From an uncultured Eubacteriales bacterium (GTDB lineage: Bacteria > Bacillota > Clostridia > Christensenellales > Aristaeellaceae), in NCBI GenBank assembly GCA_902778995.1, contig CACYZW010000041.1, positions 1 to 37,559 on the forward strand: DNA of 37,559 nucleotides, given 5' to 3'. The position numbers and the translations under genes are program-made. A model generated the notes under the pieces. The model worked only from the letters and a program-made list of their open reading frames with translations, had not been told where the DNA came from and did not search any database. Positions 17,281 through 25,511 of this stretch are shown in pieces. Numbering within the stretch: the first letter of the stretch is position 1; the number at the start of each line of letters is the position of its first letter.

Positions 17281-17952
17281 ATGAAGAGGTCGGAAATCAA
17301 CGCGGCGATTCGCTGGGCCAAGGCGCTGCTGGCGAAGCATCACATCTCGCTGCCCGTGTATTCCAACTGGTCGCCGGAGGAGTGGAAGGCGCATGCAGGC
17401 GAGACGGAGGTCATCCGGAAGCTGATGCTGGGCTGGGACATCACCGACTTTGGCTGCGGCGACTTCGATACCATCGGCACGGTGCTGTACACGGTGCGCA
17501 ACGGCAGCGCCGCCGATTCGGACGCGGGCGTGCCCTACTGTGAAAAATACCTGCTTCTCAGGGACGGCCAGCGGCTGCCGGAGCACTATCACGTCAACAA
17601 GACCGAGGACATCATCAACCGCGCGGGCGGGACGCTGCAGGTGTTCCTGTGGAACGCGGATCCGGCGACGGGCAAGCAGCTGGAAACCGACGTGGTGGTG
17701 TACCAGGACGGCATCCGGCATGTCTACAAGGCCGGCGAGGAGATTTTGGTCGCGCCCGGCAACAGCATCTCGCTGACGCCCTATCTGGCGCACATCTTCG
17801 GGCCGAAGCCCGGCACCGGCGACCTGGTCTGCGGCGAGGTTTCCAAGGTCAACGACGACCTGACGGACAATTACTGGCTGGAAAAGACCGCGCGCTTCCC
17901 CACCATCGAGGAAGACGAGCCGGCCATCCACCCGATGTGCAACGAATATTGA
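17281..17952 (+). CDS. D-lyxose/D-mannose-type ketol-isomerase (cupin)
   Basis: The product (223 aa) has the length and motifs of D-lyxose isomerases, cupin-fold metalloenzymes that interconvert D-lyxose and D-xylulose, and in many members D-mannose and D-fructose. The metal ligands are visible: H102 and H104 in LPEHYHVNK, E109 in KTEDI, and H171 in PYLAHIFG. GDFDTIGTVLYTVRNG and CEKYLLLRDGQ before them, and GDLVCGEVSKVNDD after, follow the family. AAGGAGG lies 8 nt before ATG 17281. It is the first gene of an operon with a ROK-SIS fusion, a HAD fusion and a PfkB kinase, so its natural substrate may be a larger aldose with the same C2-C4 configuration, such as D-glycero-D-manno-heptose; that is inference. 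Confidence 0.88.
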   Translation: MKRSEINAAIRWAKALLAKHHISLPVYSNWSPEEWKAHAGETEVIRKLMLGWDITDFGCGDFDTIGTVLYTVRNGSAADSDAGVPYCEKYLLLRDGQRLPEHYHVNKTEDIINRAGGTLQVFLWNADPATGKQLETDVVVYQDGIRHVYKAGEEILVAPGNSISLTPYLAHIFGPKPGTGDLVCGEVSKVNDDLTDNYWLEKTARFPTIEEDEPAIHPMCNEY

Positions 17953-17957
17953 GCGTT

Positions 17958-18006
17958 TGTCCGATTCGCGGATTGGCTTTGCCCTATCGCGAATCGGACA
18001 TATTTT
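17958..18006 (+). promoter_or_regulatory. Intercistronic hairpin between the isomerase and ROK-SIS genes
   Basis: A perfect 13-bp stem, TGTCCGATTCGCG (17958-17970) with CGCGAATCGGACA (17988-18000), has a 17-nt loop and is followed by TATTTT. It could be a partial terminator or an mRNA-stabilising or processing hairpin that makes isomerase and kinase levels differ. Confidence 0.55.
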
Positions 18007-18027
18007 GCGTTTGCGGAGGTTTTCTTG

Positions 18028-19671
18028 ATGAAGGACAGATGGATCGGACTGGACATCGGCGGAACCAAGTGCGCCGTGCTGCTGGCAGAGGTGGATCGCG
18101 GCATTCAGGTGCTGGATCGGCTGCGCCTTGAAACCCAGACGGAGAAGGGCTTCCAATCGGCCTGGGAGCGCATCTGCGGGGGCATCGACGCGATGCTGGC
18201 GCGTTCGGGAGAAAACCCCGTGCGCGGCATCGGAATCAGCTGCGGCGGGCCGCTGGATTCCCGCCGGGGCGTCATACTGAATCCCCCGAACCTGCCGGGC
18301 TGGGAGAACGTGCCCATCGTGGATCTGCTGCGGGAACGCTTCGGCCTGCCTGCCTTTTTGCAAAACGACGCCAACGCCTGCGCGCTGGTGGAGTGGCGCA
18401 TGGGCGCGGGCCGGGGCGCGCGGGACATGGTGTTTTTGACGATGGGCACAGGCATGGGCGCGGGCATCATCGCAAACGGCGCGCTGGTGTGCGGGGCGAA
18501 CGACATGGCCGGCGAGGCGGGGCATCTGCGCCTCGCGGCGGAAGGGCCTGTGGGCTATGGCAAGGCCGGCTCCTTCGAGGGCTTTGCCAGCGGCGGCGGC
18601 ATGGATCGCCAGGCCCGGGCCTTTACCCGGGCGCGCGTGGCGGCGGGCGACCCGCCCGCCTGGATTCGGGAGGGCATCGCCCCGGAGGACGTGGACACGG
18701 CGCTGATCGCGCGCTATGCCCGCCGGGGAGACGCCGATGCCCTTTTGCTGATGGAAAGCGCCGGGGAACGGCTGGGGGAGGGCGTCGCGCTGATCGCGGA
18801 CATGCTGAACCCCGAGCGCGTGGTGATCGGCAGCGTGTTCGCCCGGTGCGAGGATCTGCTGCGCGCGCCTATGGAGCGGGCGCTGGCCCGCGAGGCGCTT
18901 CCCCCTGTCCTGGCGGGGCTGCAGGTGCTTCCGGCACAGACCGGGGAACGGCTGGGAGATTACGCCGCCGTCATGGTGGCGCTGGAGGCGCTGGGCATCG
19001 ACCCCATGGCCGGGGGCGAGGCGGCAAACCCGCGGGTGCTGGCCCACTATGCGCGCCTGTTGGAGCGCTATCCCGCGCTGGAGCGCTGTCGGGAGGCGAT
19101 CATGGAGGCCTTCGAATTGCTGCTGGACTGCTACCGCAGGGGCGGTAAGCTGATGGCCGTGGGCAACGGCGGCAGCTGTGCTGACTGCGAGCACATCGTC
19201 GGCGAGCTGATGAAGGGCTTCCTCCTCAAGCGCCCGTTGGACGGGGCAAAGCAGGCGGCGCTGCGGGAAGCCATAGACGGCCTGTTGCCCGGCGCGTCCC
19301 GGAAACTGCAACAGGGACTTCCGGCCATCGCCCTCACCGGCCACACGGCGCTTTCCACGGCGGCGCAGAACGACCTGGATCCCCTGCTGGGCCCCGCGCA
19401 GCAGGTGGTGGCGCTGGGGCGTCCCGGCGACGTGGTTCTGGGCATCAGCACCAGCGGCAACGCGAAAAACGTGGCGCTGGCGGTGCAGACGGCGAAGGCG
19501 CTGGGCATGCGTACGCTGGGGCTGACCGGCGGCGACGGGGGACGGCTGGCGAAGCTTTGCGATTGCGCCGTCGTCGTGCCGGCGTCCGGCTCCGCCGACG
19601 TGCAGGAGCTGCACCTACCCGTCTATCACGCGCTCTGCGCGATGATCGAGGCGGCATTCTTTGACGAATAA
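18028..19671 (+). CDS. Fusion: ROK sugar kinase + GmhA-like SIS phosphosugar isomerase
   Basis: Two enzymes form one chain of 547 aa. Residues 1 to about 310 are a ROK kinase: phosphate loop DIGGTKC, GISCGGPLDS, the catalytic region FLQNDANACALVEW, TMGTGMGAGI, and GEAGHLRL with the conserved His. The Cys-rich zinc motif of many ROK kinases is absent (GYGKAGSFEGF instead). Residues about 335-547 are a SIS domain of the phosphoheptose-isomerase type: VGNGGSCADCEHIVGELMKG with the catalytic-type E393, ISTSGNAKNV, LTGGDGGRLA, and QELHLPVYH with H529 matching the GmhA active-site His. An insert of about 45 residues after MKGFLLKRPL exceeds E. coli GmhA. The start ATG 18028 has GGAGG at 8 nt; the TTG before it is less likely. 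A fused kinase and isomerase suggests consecutive steps on one sugar. Confidence 0.88.
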   Translation: MKDRWIGLDIGGTKCAVLLAEVDRGIQVLDRLRLETQTEKGFQSAWERICGGIDAMLARSGENPVRGIGISCGGPLDSRRGVILNPPNLPGWENVPIVDLLRERFGLPAFLQNDANACALVEWRMGAGRGARDMVFLTMGTGMGAGIIANGALVCGANDMAGEAGHLRLAAEGPVGYGKAGSFEGFASGGGMDRQARAFTRARVAAGDPPAWIREGIAPEDVDTALIARYARRGDADALLLMESAGERLGEGVALIADMLNPERVVIGSVFARCEDLLRAPMERALAREALPPVLAGLQVLPAQTGERLGDYAAVMVALEALGIDPMAGGEAANPRVLAHYARLLERYPALERCREAIMEAFELLLDCYRRGGKLMAVGNGGSCADCEHIVGELMKGFLLKRPLDGAKQAALREAIDGLLPGASRKLQQGLPAIALTGHTALSTAAQNDLDPLLGPAQQVVALGRPGDVVLGISTSGNAKNVALAVQTAKALGMRTLGLTGGDGGRLAKLCDCAVVVPASGSADVQELHLPVYHALCAMIEAAFFDE

Positions 19672-19701
19672 AAGCGAAAAAAGGCCTGAAAGGGTGATAG
19701 C

Positions 19702-21489
19702 ATGCTGGAGTATGTCGCAGTGCCCGACCGCGCGCCCGGTCCCGTGCGGGCGGTGGTGTTTGACTTTGACGGCACGATTTCCACGCTGCGCTGCGGCTGG
19801 GAGCAGACGATGAAGCCGCTGATGCTGGAGATGATTTCCGGCGGCGAGGCCTGGGACGCGGCGCTGGAGGCGGAGGTGGACGCCTACATCGACGAATCCA
19901 CCGGCATACAGACGATCTACCAGATGCAGTGGCTGGCGGAGCGGGTCCACTTGGGCGGCGCGAACCCGAACCTGTCCGACGACCCCTGGTGGTACAAGGC
20001 GGAATACAACCGCCGCCTGATGCAGACGGTTCGGCGGCGCATGGAGGCCGTTCGCGCGCGGCCGGAGCTGCGCGGGCGCTATCTGATGGCGGGCAGCGAG
20101 GCCTTTTTGAAGGCGCTGAGGCAGAGGGGCGTGCGGCTGTACGCCGCCAGCGGTACCGACCATTGCGACGTGCTGAACGAGATGGAGGCGCTGGGCGTGC
20201 GCGACCTGTTCGACGGGGTGGCGGGCGCACCGGAGCAAAGGGCGGACTGCTCGAAGGAGAAGGTGATCTCCGGGCTCATGGCCCGGGAGGGCCTTTCCGG
20301 GCGCGAGGTGTGCGTCATCGGCGACGGCAAGGTGGAGATAAGCCTGGGCCGGAAGGCGGGCATGCGCACCGTCGGCCTGGCCAGCGACGAGGTCGCCCTG
20401 CGGGGCGTCAACCGGGCGAAGCGGGCGCGGCTGATGGCGGCGGGCGCAGATGTGATCGCCGGGGATTTTACGGATCAGGAGGCGCTGCTGGCCTTCCTCG
20501 GACTGTCGGAATCGGGGGAGAACCCGCCGCGCCGCCGTCTGCAGCTGCCCTTTGACGGCGTCACCACCCATACCGCCCGAAACCGGCGCAACCTCGTGCG
20601 CATCGAAACGCTGGCCGTTCCGGGCCAGACCCCGGCGGAGCGCTGGGACGCCGAGGGCTTCGACACCTTTGTCGATCGGGTGCGCAAGGCCCGGGCGGAG
20701 GGTCGCCAGCTGATCTTCTCCATGGGCGCGCATGTGATCAAGTGCGGCCTGTCGCGCTATCTGATCGAGCTGATGAAGCGGGGCTACATCACCCATCTGG
20801 CCGGGAACGGCGCGTGCAGCATCCACGATTTCGAGCTGGCCTGCCTGGGCGGCACCAGTGAACACGTGCCCACCGCCATCGAGGACGGCTCCTTCGGCAT
20901 GTGGGAGGAGACCGGCGGCTGGATGAACGAGGCCATCCGTCAGGGCGCGGCCGAGGGGCTGGGGTACGGCGAGAGCCTGGGGCTGTACGTCGACCGGCAT
21001 CCCGAGCGCTTTCCTCACCGTGAGGATTGCGTGCTGTGGAACGCCTGGCGGCTGGACATTCCCGCCACCTATCACATCGCCCTGGGTACGGACATCATTC
21101 ACCAGCACCCGAGCTGCGATTTCCAGGCCATCGGCCGGGCCAGCGGCGTGGATTTTCACAGGATGTGCTGGTCGGTGGCCCATCTGGACAGGGGCGTGTA
21201 CATGAACTTCGGCTCCGGCGTCATCGGCCCGGAGGTGTTTCTGAAGGCGCTGTCCATCGCGCGAAACCTGGGCTATCCCACCTTCGACATCACCACGGCG
21301 AATTTCGATCTGATCGACCTGGGGGACTATCGCCGGGATCTGGGCTACGCCGACCCCCAATACTACTATCGCCCGCGAAAGAACATCGTCAACCGCCCGG
21401 TTTCCCGGGGCGGCATGGGCTGGCACTTCTGCGGCGATCACGCCCGGACGATTCCGGAGCTTTACCGAAGGCTGACAGGAGGCGAGTGA
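19702..21489 (+). CDS. Fusion: HAD phosphatase + deoxyhypusine-synthase-like domain
   Basis: The chain is 595 aa. Residues about 15-265 are a HAD hydrolase: DFDGT with nucleophile D21 and D23, SGTD as motif II, a Lys in SKEKV, and VIGDGKVE as motif IV, with a helical cap between. Residues about 275-595 contain a Rossmann-like fold resembling bacterial deoxyhypusine-synthase-like proteins: FSMGAHVIKCGLSRYLIELM, HLAGNGACSIHDFELA, TSEHVPTAIEDG, then ALGTDIIHQHP and NFGSGVIGPEVFLKAL. I cannot assign a reaction to this second half; NAD binding is likely from the fold. The start ATG 19702 has AAAGGG at 7 nt, and the gene lies 30 bp after the ROK-SIS gene. In the operon the HAD half could act as a heptose-bisphosphate or sugar-phosphate phosphatase. 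Confidence 0.8.
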   Translation: MLEYVAVPDRAPGPVRAVVFDFDGTISTLRCGWEQTMKPLMLEMISGGEAWDAALEAEVDAYIDESTGIQTIYQMQWLAERVHLGGANPNLSDDPWWYKAEYNRRLMQTVRRRMEAVRARPELRGRYLMAGSEAFLKALRQRGVRLYAASGTDHCDVLNEMEALGVRDLFDGVAGAPEQRADCSKEKVISGLMAREGLSGREVCVIGDGKVEISLGRKAGMRTVGLASDEVALRGVNRAKRARLMAAGADVIAGDFTDQEALLAFLGLSESGENPPRRRLQLPFDGVTTHTARNRRNLVRIETLAVPGQTPAERWDAEGFDTFVDRVRKARAEGRQLIFSMGAHVIKCGLSRYLIELMKRGYITHLAGNGACSIHDFELACLGGTSEHVPTAIEDGSFGMWEETGGWMNEAIRQGAAEGLGYGESLGLYVDRHPERFPHREDCVLWNAWRLDIPATYHIALGTDIIHQHPSCDFQAIGRASGVDFHRMCWSVAHLDRGVYMNFGSGVIGPEVFLKALSIARNLGYPTFDITTANFDLIDLGDYRRDLGYADPQYYYRPRKNIVNRPVSRGGMGWHFCGDHARTIPELYRRLTGGE

Positions 21490-21490
21490 C

Positions 21491-22486
21491 ATGACCCGAG
21501 GAGAGCTGGAATCGCTGCTCGGGCGCATGGACGGCGCCCGGGTCGCGCTGATCGGCGATATTTGCCTGGACATGTACTGGCGAGCGGACATGCGGCTCAG
21601 CGAGCTGTCCAGGGAGACGCCCCACCACCCGCTGCCCGTGGTGGAGGAGCGGATATCCCCGGGCGGCGCGGGCAACGTGGCCTGCAATCTGGCGGCGCTG
21701 GAGCCGGGGGCGCTGAAGCTGTTGGGCGCGGCGGGCACGGACTGGCGGGGTGATCTGCTGCTGGACGCGCTGGGAGCGCGGGACGTGGATACCGCGCTGG
21801 TGATGCGGGACGACGCCGTGTGCACGAATACCTATATCAAGCCGCTGCGCGCGGGCATTTCCGACGTGGTGTACGAGGATCCGCGCATCGACTTTGAGAA
21901 TCGCGCGCCCATACCGGCAAGGCTGGAGTCCACACTGTTGGAGGCCTTGGACGGGGTTGCCGGACAGATCGACGTGCTGCTGGTCAGCGACCAGATGGCC
22001 TATGGCTGCGTGACCGAAAAGGTGCGCGAACGGGTACAGGCGTTGGGCGCGGCGGGCATGACCGTGGTCGTGGACAGCCGGAGCCGCATCGGGGCCTATC
22101 AGGGCGTCGTCGTCAAGCCCAACGAGGTGGAAGCGGCCCGGGCCTACGGCGGCGAGGCGTCTGATTTCGAGGGCCTGGCCCGGGCAGCGTCCCGGCGCAC
22201 CGGCAGGCCCGCAATCGTCACCGCGGGGGCGCTGGGCTGTTATGTTGCCGAAGAAGGGCGCGTCCGGCATATGCCCGGCGTACCGGTTCCGCCGCCCGTG
22301 GACACCGTCGGGGCGGGGGACACGTTCCTGGCGGCGCTTGGCTGCGCGCTGGCTGCGGGCGCGTCCCTGGCGACGGCGGCGCAGGTCGCGAACCTGGCCG
22401 CTTCGGTCACCGTTCGCAAGCTGGGAACCACTGGAACCGCCTCGCGGGCGGAGCTGATGGCGGCGTTCGACCGCCTGGAAAGTTAA
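21491..22486 (+). CDS. PfkB-family sugar kinase, HldE N-domain (heptose-7-phosphate kinase) type
   Basis: The product (331 aa) is a PfkB/ribokinase-fold kinase closest in layout to the kinase half of HldE/RfaE: VALIGDICLDMYWRADM, RETPHHPLPVV with the PGGAGNVACNLAAL substrate loop, NTYIKPLRAG, KPNEVEA, and the anion-hole motif VGAGDTF with catalytic D277. HldE phosphorylates D-glycero-D-manno-heptose 7-phosphate at C1. There is no nucleotidyltransferase half, so a nucleotide-activated product would need another enzyme. AGGAGG lies 8 nt upstream, and one base separates the previous stop from this ATG, so translation is probably coupled. It closes the enzyme operon; the importer genes start 125 bp later from a separate promoter. 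Confidence 0.85.
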   Translation: MTRGELESLLGRMDGARVALIGDICLDMYWRADMRLSELSRETPHHPLPVVEERISPGGAGNVACNLAALEPGALKLLGAAGTDWRGDLLLDALGARDVDTALVMRDDAVCTNTYIKPLRAGISDVVYEDPRIDFENRAPIPARLESTLLEALDGVAGQIDVLLVSDQMAYGCVTEKVRERVQALGAAGMTVVVDSRSRIGAYQGVVVKPNEVEAARAYGGEASDFEGLARAASRRTGRPAIVTAGALGCYVAEEGRVRHMPGVPVPPPVDTVGAGDTFLAALGCALAAGASLATAAQVANLAASVTVRKLGTTGTASRAELMAAFDRLES

Positions 22487-22504
22487 AGAAAAATGGAATT
22501 TGTG

Positions 22505-22533
22505 TTGACATTTGTGACAAAACGGCATATAAT
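22505..22533 (+). promoter_or_regulatory. Consensus sigma-A promoter of the sugar ABC importer operon
   Basis: TTGACA (22505-22510), 17 bp, TATAAT (22528-22533): both boxes perfect. It starts a leader of about 70 nt before the ATPase gene, so the importer can be expressed independently of the enzymes. No operator dyad was evident. Confidence 0.88.
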
Positions 22534-22611
22534 TAACAGGGTTGACGCATTGAAAAACGCGGTTTGCGGCAACAGGGGCGGAAGTTCCGGCGAAAGGAAT
22601 GATGGAAGCAG

Positions 22612-24144
22612 ATGGAGCAATACAAGGGTCAGACCATCGTAGAGCTGGAGCATATCAACAAGAGCTTCCCGGGCGTCAAGGCGCTGGACGACGTGCATTT
22701 CCACCTGAGATCGGGCGAGGTCATGGCGCTGCTGGGGGAGAACGGCGCGGGCAAATCCACGCTGATGAAGGTGCTCTCCGGCGTATATCAGAAGGATTCG
22801 GGCACGATCCGGATATTCGGCGAAACCGTTGAAAATATGAACCCCAAGCGGGCGCAGGAGATGGGCGTGGCCATCATCCACCAGGAGCTGAACATGTGCC
22901 AGCACCTGACCGTGGCCGAGAACATGTTCCTGGGCCGCGAGAAGAAAAAGGGCCTGGTGCTTTCCCAGCGCGAGATGAACGTGGAGGCCGGAAAGATACT
23001 GAAATCCCTGGCCATCGACCTGGATCCCACCACCATGGTGGGCAGCCTGAAGGTGTCGATGCAGCAGATGGTTGAAATCGCCAAAGCGCTGTCCACGAAC
23101 GCCCGGATTCTGATCATGGACGAGCCCACGTCGGCCCTGACGGAGAAGGAAATCGAGGAAATGTTCCGCATCATTCGCCAGCTTCGGGACGAGGGCAAGG
23201 GCATCGTGTACATCAGCCATCGGCTCGAGGAGCTGCAGCACATCGTGGATCGCGTGACCATCATGCGCGACGGCAGATACATCACCGAGGGCAATTTCGC
23301 GGACATGGACATGTCCACCATCATCGCCAACATGGTGGGCCGCGAGATCAAGGAGAAATTCCCCCGGGTGCACTGCGAAAAGGGCAAGAAGATATTCGAG
23401 GTGAAGCACCTGAACGCGGGCCGCATGGTGCGGGACGTGTCGTTCTCTTCGTATGAGGGCGAGATTTTGGGCTTCGCGGGCCTGATGGGCGCGGGCCGCA
23501 CCGAGACCACCCGGGCCATATTCGGCGTGGACCCAAAGGAGTCGGGCCAATTCTTCCTGGACGGGAAGGAGATCAAGATCAACAAGCCGATGGACGCCAT
23601 TCGCCAGGGCGTGGTGCTTGCCCCGGAGGACCGCAAGCGCGACGGCCTGTGCACCAAGCTGTCCATACGCTCCAACATAGAGCTGCCCAATCTGGACATC
23701 AGCTCCAACAGGGTGGGCGTTGTGAACCGCCGAAAGGTCACGCAGATGGTGGCTAAGGCGAAGGAGAACTTCTCCATCAAGATGCCCAACGACGAGGTGG
23801 ACGCCGGAAGCCTGTCCGGCGGCAACCAGCAGAAACTGGTGGTGGGCAAGTGGCTGGCCCGGGACAGCCGGGTGGTGATATTCGACGAGCCCACCCGTGG
23901 CATCGACGTGGCGGCGAAGGTGGAAATCTACAACCTGATGAACCAGCTGAAGCAGCAGGGCATTTCGGTCATATTCGTGTCGTCGGAGATGCCCGAGGTG
24001 CTGGGTATCGCGGATCACATCATCGTGATGTGCGACGGGCGTATCACCGGCGAGCTGGACATCGGCGAGGCCACTCAGGAAAAGATACTGGAGCTGGCCA
24101 CGCGGTTTGAAAACAAAATCGCCACAGGCGCGGCGGGCGCGTAG
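22612..24144 (+). CDS. Sugar ABC importer ATP-binding protein (RbsA/MglA type)
   Basis: The product (510 aa) carries two ABC domains in tandem, as in ribose and galactose importers. Domain 1 has Walker A GENGAGKST, a degenerate signature (LKVSMQQMVEIAKAL) and Walker B ILIMDEPTSALTEKE. Domain 2 has the typically degenerate Walker A (GLMGAGRTE), signature LSGGNQQKLVVGKWL, and Walker B VVIFDEPTRGIDVAAK. It would sit on the cytoplasmic face and power uptake through the permease downstream. ATG 22612 is preceded by AAAGG at about 14 nt and GGAAG at 3 nt, so the ribosome binding site is unusual, but the family start fits. Substrate specificity lies in the binding protein; the enzyme operon upstream suggests a sugar related to lyxose or a heptose. 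Confidence 0.93.
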   Translation: MEQYKGQTIVELEHINKSFPGVKALDDVHFHLRSGEVMALLGENGAGKSTLMKVLSGVYQKDSGTIRIFGETVENMNPKRAQEMGVAIIHQELNMCQHLTVAENMFLGREKKKGLVLSQREMNVEAGKILKSLAIDLDPTTMVGSLKVSMQQMVEIAKALSTNARILIMDEPTSALTEKEIEEMFRIIRQLRDEGKGIVYISHRLEELQHIVDRVTIMRDGRYITEGNFADMDMSTIIANMVGREIKEKFPRVHCEKGKKIFEVKHLNAGRMVRDVSFSSYEGEILGFAGLMGAGRTETTRAIFGVDPKESGQFFLDGKEIKINKPMDAIRQGVVLAPEDRKRDGLCTKLSIRSNIELPNLDISSNRVGVVNRRKVTQMVAKAKENFSIKMPNDEVDAGSLSGGNQQKLVVGKWLARDSRVVIFDEPTRGIDVAAKVEIYNLMNQLKQQGISVIFVSSEMPEVLGIADHIIVMCDGRITGELDIGEATQEKILELATRFENKIATGAAGA

Positions 24145-24165
24145 TCGAAAGGAGAGGTACATTCC

Positions 24166-25179
24166 ATGGAAGAAAAGAAACAGAACCCCATCAAGAAATT
24201 CCTTTCCGCCCGGGGCGTCGGCCAGGTGGTGACGGTGCTGATCGGCCTGGTGATACTGTGCGCGGTGTTCAATGTCATCAATCCGAACTTCCTGCGCCAG
24301 CGCAACGTGGCGAACCTGCTGCGCCAGATCGCGCCGTGGATCATCATCGGCATCGGCCAGGGCTATGTGCTGATCACCGCCAACATCGACCTTTCCATCG
24401 GTTCGGTGGTGGGCATGAGCTGCATGATCATCGCAACCCTGATTTGCAACGGCGCGCATCCCGTGCCGGCGGTACTGGTGGCGCTTGTGGCGAGCCTGGC
24501 GACGGGCGCGGTCAACGGCACGCTGGTGGCGAACTTCAAGCTGCCGCCCTTCGTGGCGACCCTGGGCACCCAGACCATCTGCCGCGGCGTGGCCCAGCTG
24601 GTGAACAATAACATGAACACCGACGGCATCACCGGCGCAAAGTTCGGCGCGGCGGCCAAGGCCATGACGAACTTCTTCTATTACAACAAGACGCTGGGGA
24701 TTTTCAATACGTTCTGGATCGCGCTGGTGCTGTGGGCCATATTCAACTTCGTATTGGCCTATACCCGCACCGGTCGCCACCTCTACGCGGTCGGCTCGAA
24801 CACCGAGGCGGCCAAGCTTTCGGGTGTGAACGTGTCGCTGACGATATTGAAGGCTTACATGGTGTCTTCGTTCTGCGCGTTTGTGCTGGGCCTGGTCGTC
24901 TGCGCGCAGACCGGCACCGGCACCACCAACGCGGGCATGTCCTACGAAACCTACGCGGTAGCGGCCAGCGTCATCGGCGGCATCTCCACCATGGGCGGCA
25001 CGGGCATCCTCTCGGGCGTGCTGGTGGGCGCCAGCGTCTGGGCGGTCATGGACAACGGCCTGCAAATGATCGGCACCCAGGTGGGCCTTAAAAATGTGGT
25101 CGTGGGCCTGATCGTCATCGGCTGCGTGCTGCTGGACGTCGTCCGCCGCACGGGCCGGTTGGGCAAGAGGAAGTCGTAA
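24166..25179 (+). CDS. Sugar ABC importer permease (RbsC/MglC type)
   Basis: The product (337 aa) is a polytopic membrane protein of the BPD_transp_2 family, the homodimeric channel of ribose-type importers. Characteristic are NLLRQIAPWIIIGIGQGYVLITANIDLSIGS near the first helices, ATLGTQTICRG, YTRTGRHLYAVGSNTEAAKLSGV (coupling loop), and GGISTMGGTGILSGVLVG near the end. The start ATG 24166 follows AAAGGAGAGG, and it lies 21 bp after the ATPase gene. Its stop codon TAA is part of the TAAA target duplication of a family A element, which inserted exactly at the gene end without changing the protein. The binding-protein gene comes after that element. Confidence 0.93.
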   Translation: MEEKKQNPIKKFLSARGVGQVVTVLIGLVILCAVFNVINPNFLRQRNVANLLRQIAPWIIIGIGQGYVLITANIDLSIGSVVGMSCMIIATLICNGAHPVPAVLVALVASLATGAVNGTLVANFKLPPFVATLGTQTICRGVAQLVNNNMNTDGITGAKFGAAAKAMTNFFYYNKTLGIFNTFWIALVLWAIFNFVLAYTRTGRHLYAVGSNTEAAKLSGVNVSLTILKAYMVSSFCAFVLGLVVCAQTGTGTTNAGMSYETYAVAASVIGGISTMGGTGILSGVLVGASVWAVMDNGLQMIGTQVGLKNVVVGLIVIGCVLLDVVRRTGRLGKRKS

Positions 25180-25180
25180 A

Positions 25181-25448
25181 GGAAATACCGCACTATTGAC
25201 GGCTGAATTTAGAGTGTGTTTCTAAATGGAAGGAGATGCAGTTTCGAGTGGATTTGACTGCATTTCAAGGCGCTTTTTCGCAGCTTTAGTGGACCCTAAG
25301 GCAAGAATCAGGCATTTTAGAAACACACTCTAAGCCGCCTGCTTCCTGCTGATTACTTGACTTGCCGCCAGCAAGCCTGCGAAATTTGCAGTTTGCAATC
25401 GACTGAAATTCATCTCGCTACTGCACGACTCGATTATGCGGTATTTCC
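25181..25448 (+). repeat. Family A element with a family B element inside, TAAA target duplication
   Basis: The ends GGAAATACCGCA (25181-25192) and TGCGGTATTTCC (25437-25448) are perfect inverted repeats flanked by TAAA (25177-25180 and 25449-25452). Removing the inner family B segment leaves about 142 bp, the size of a plain A element. It lies inside the importer operon, between permease and binding protein. Confidence 0.88.
25209..25333 (+). repeat. Family B MITE-like element (nested)
   Basis: This 125-bp segment has perfect 18-bp inverted ends, TTAGAGTGTGTTTCTAAA (25209-25226) and its complement (25316-25333). It interrupts the family A hairpin GGCTGAATTTCAGCC after GGCTGAAT. No clear target duplication is seen. 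It has no coding potential. Confidence 0.85.
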
Positions 25449-25466
25449 TAAACAGATATTGCGGAA

Positions 25467-25488
25467 TTAAAACGCCACGGCGTTTTAA
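25467..25488 (+). promoter_or_regulatory. mRNA hairpin just before the sugar-binding-protein gene
   Basis: TTAAAACGC and GCGTTTTAA form a perfect 9-bp stem closed by CACG. It ends 8 bp before the AAGGAGG ribosome binding site of the 25512 gene. It may shield a processed 5' end and raise the level of the binding protein over the permease. Apart from repeats, the 332-bp gap 25180-25511 holds nothing else. Confidence 0.5.
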
Positions 25489-25511
25489 GAAATAAAAAGG
25501 AGGAACAGACA

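Noticed and set aside
25180-25511. Riboswitch in the gap before the binding-protein gene
   Set aside because: The gap is accounted for by nested inverted-repeat elements plus a simple hairpin; no known aptamer core was recognised.
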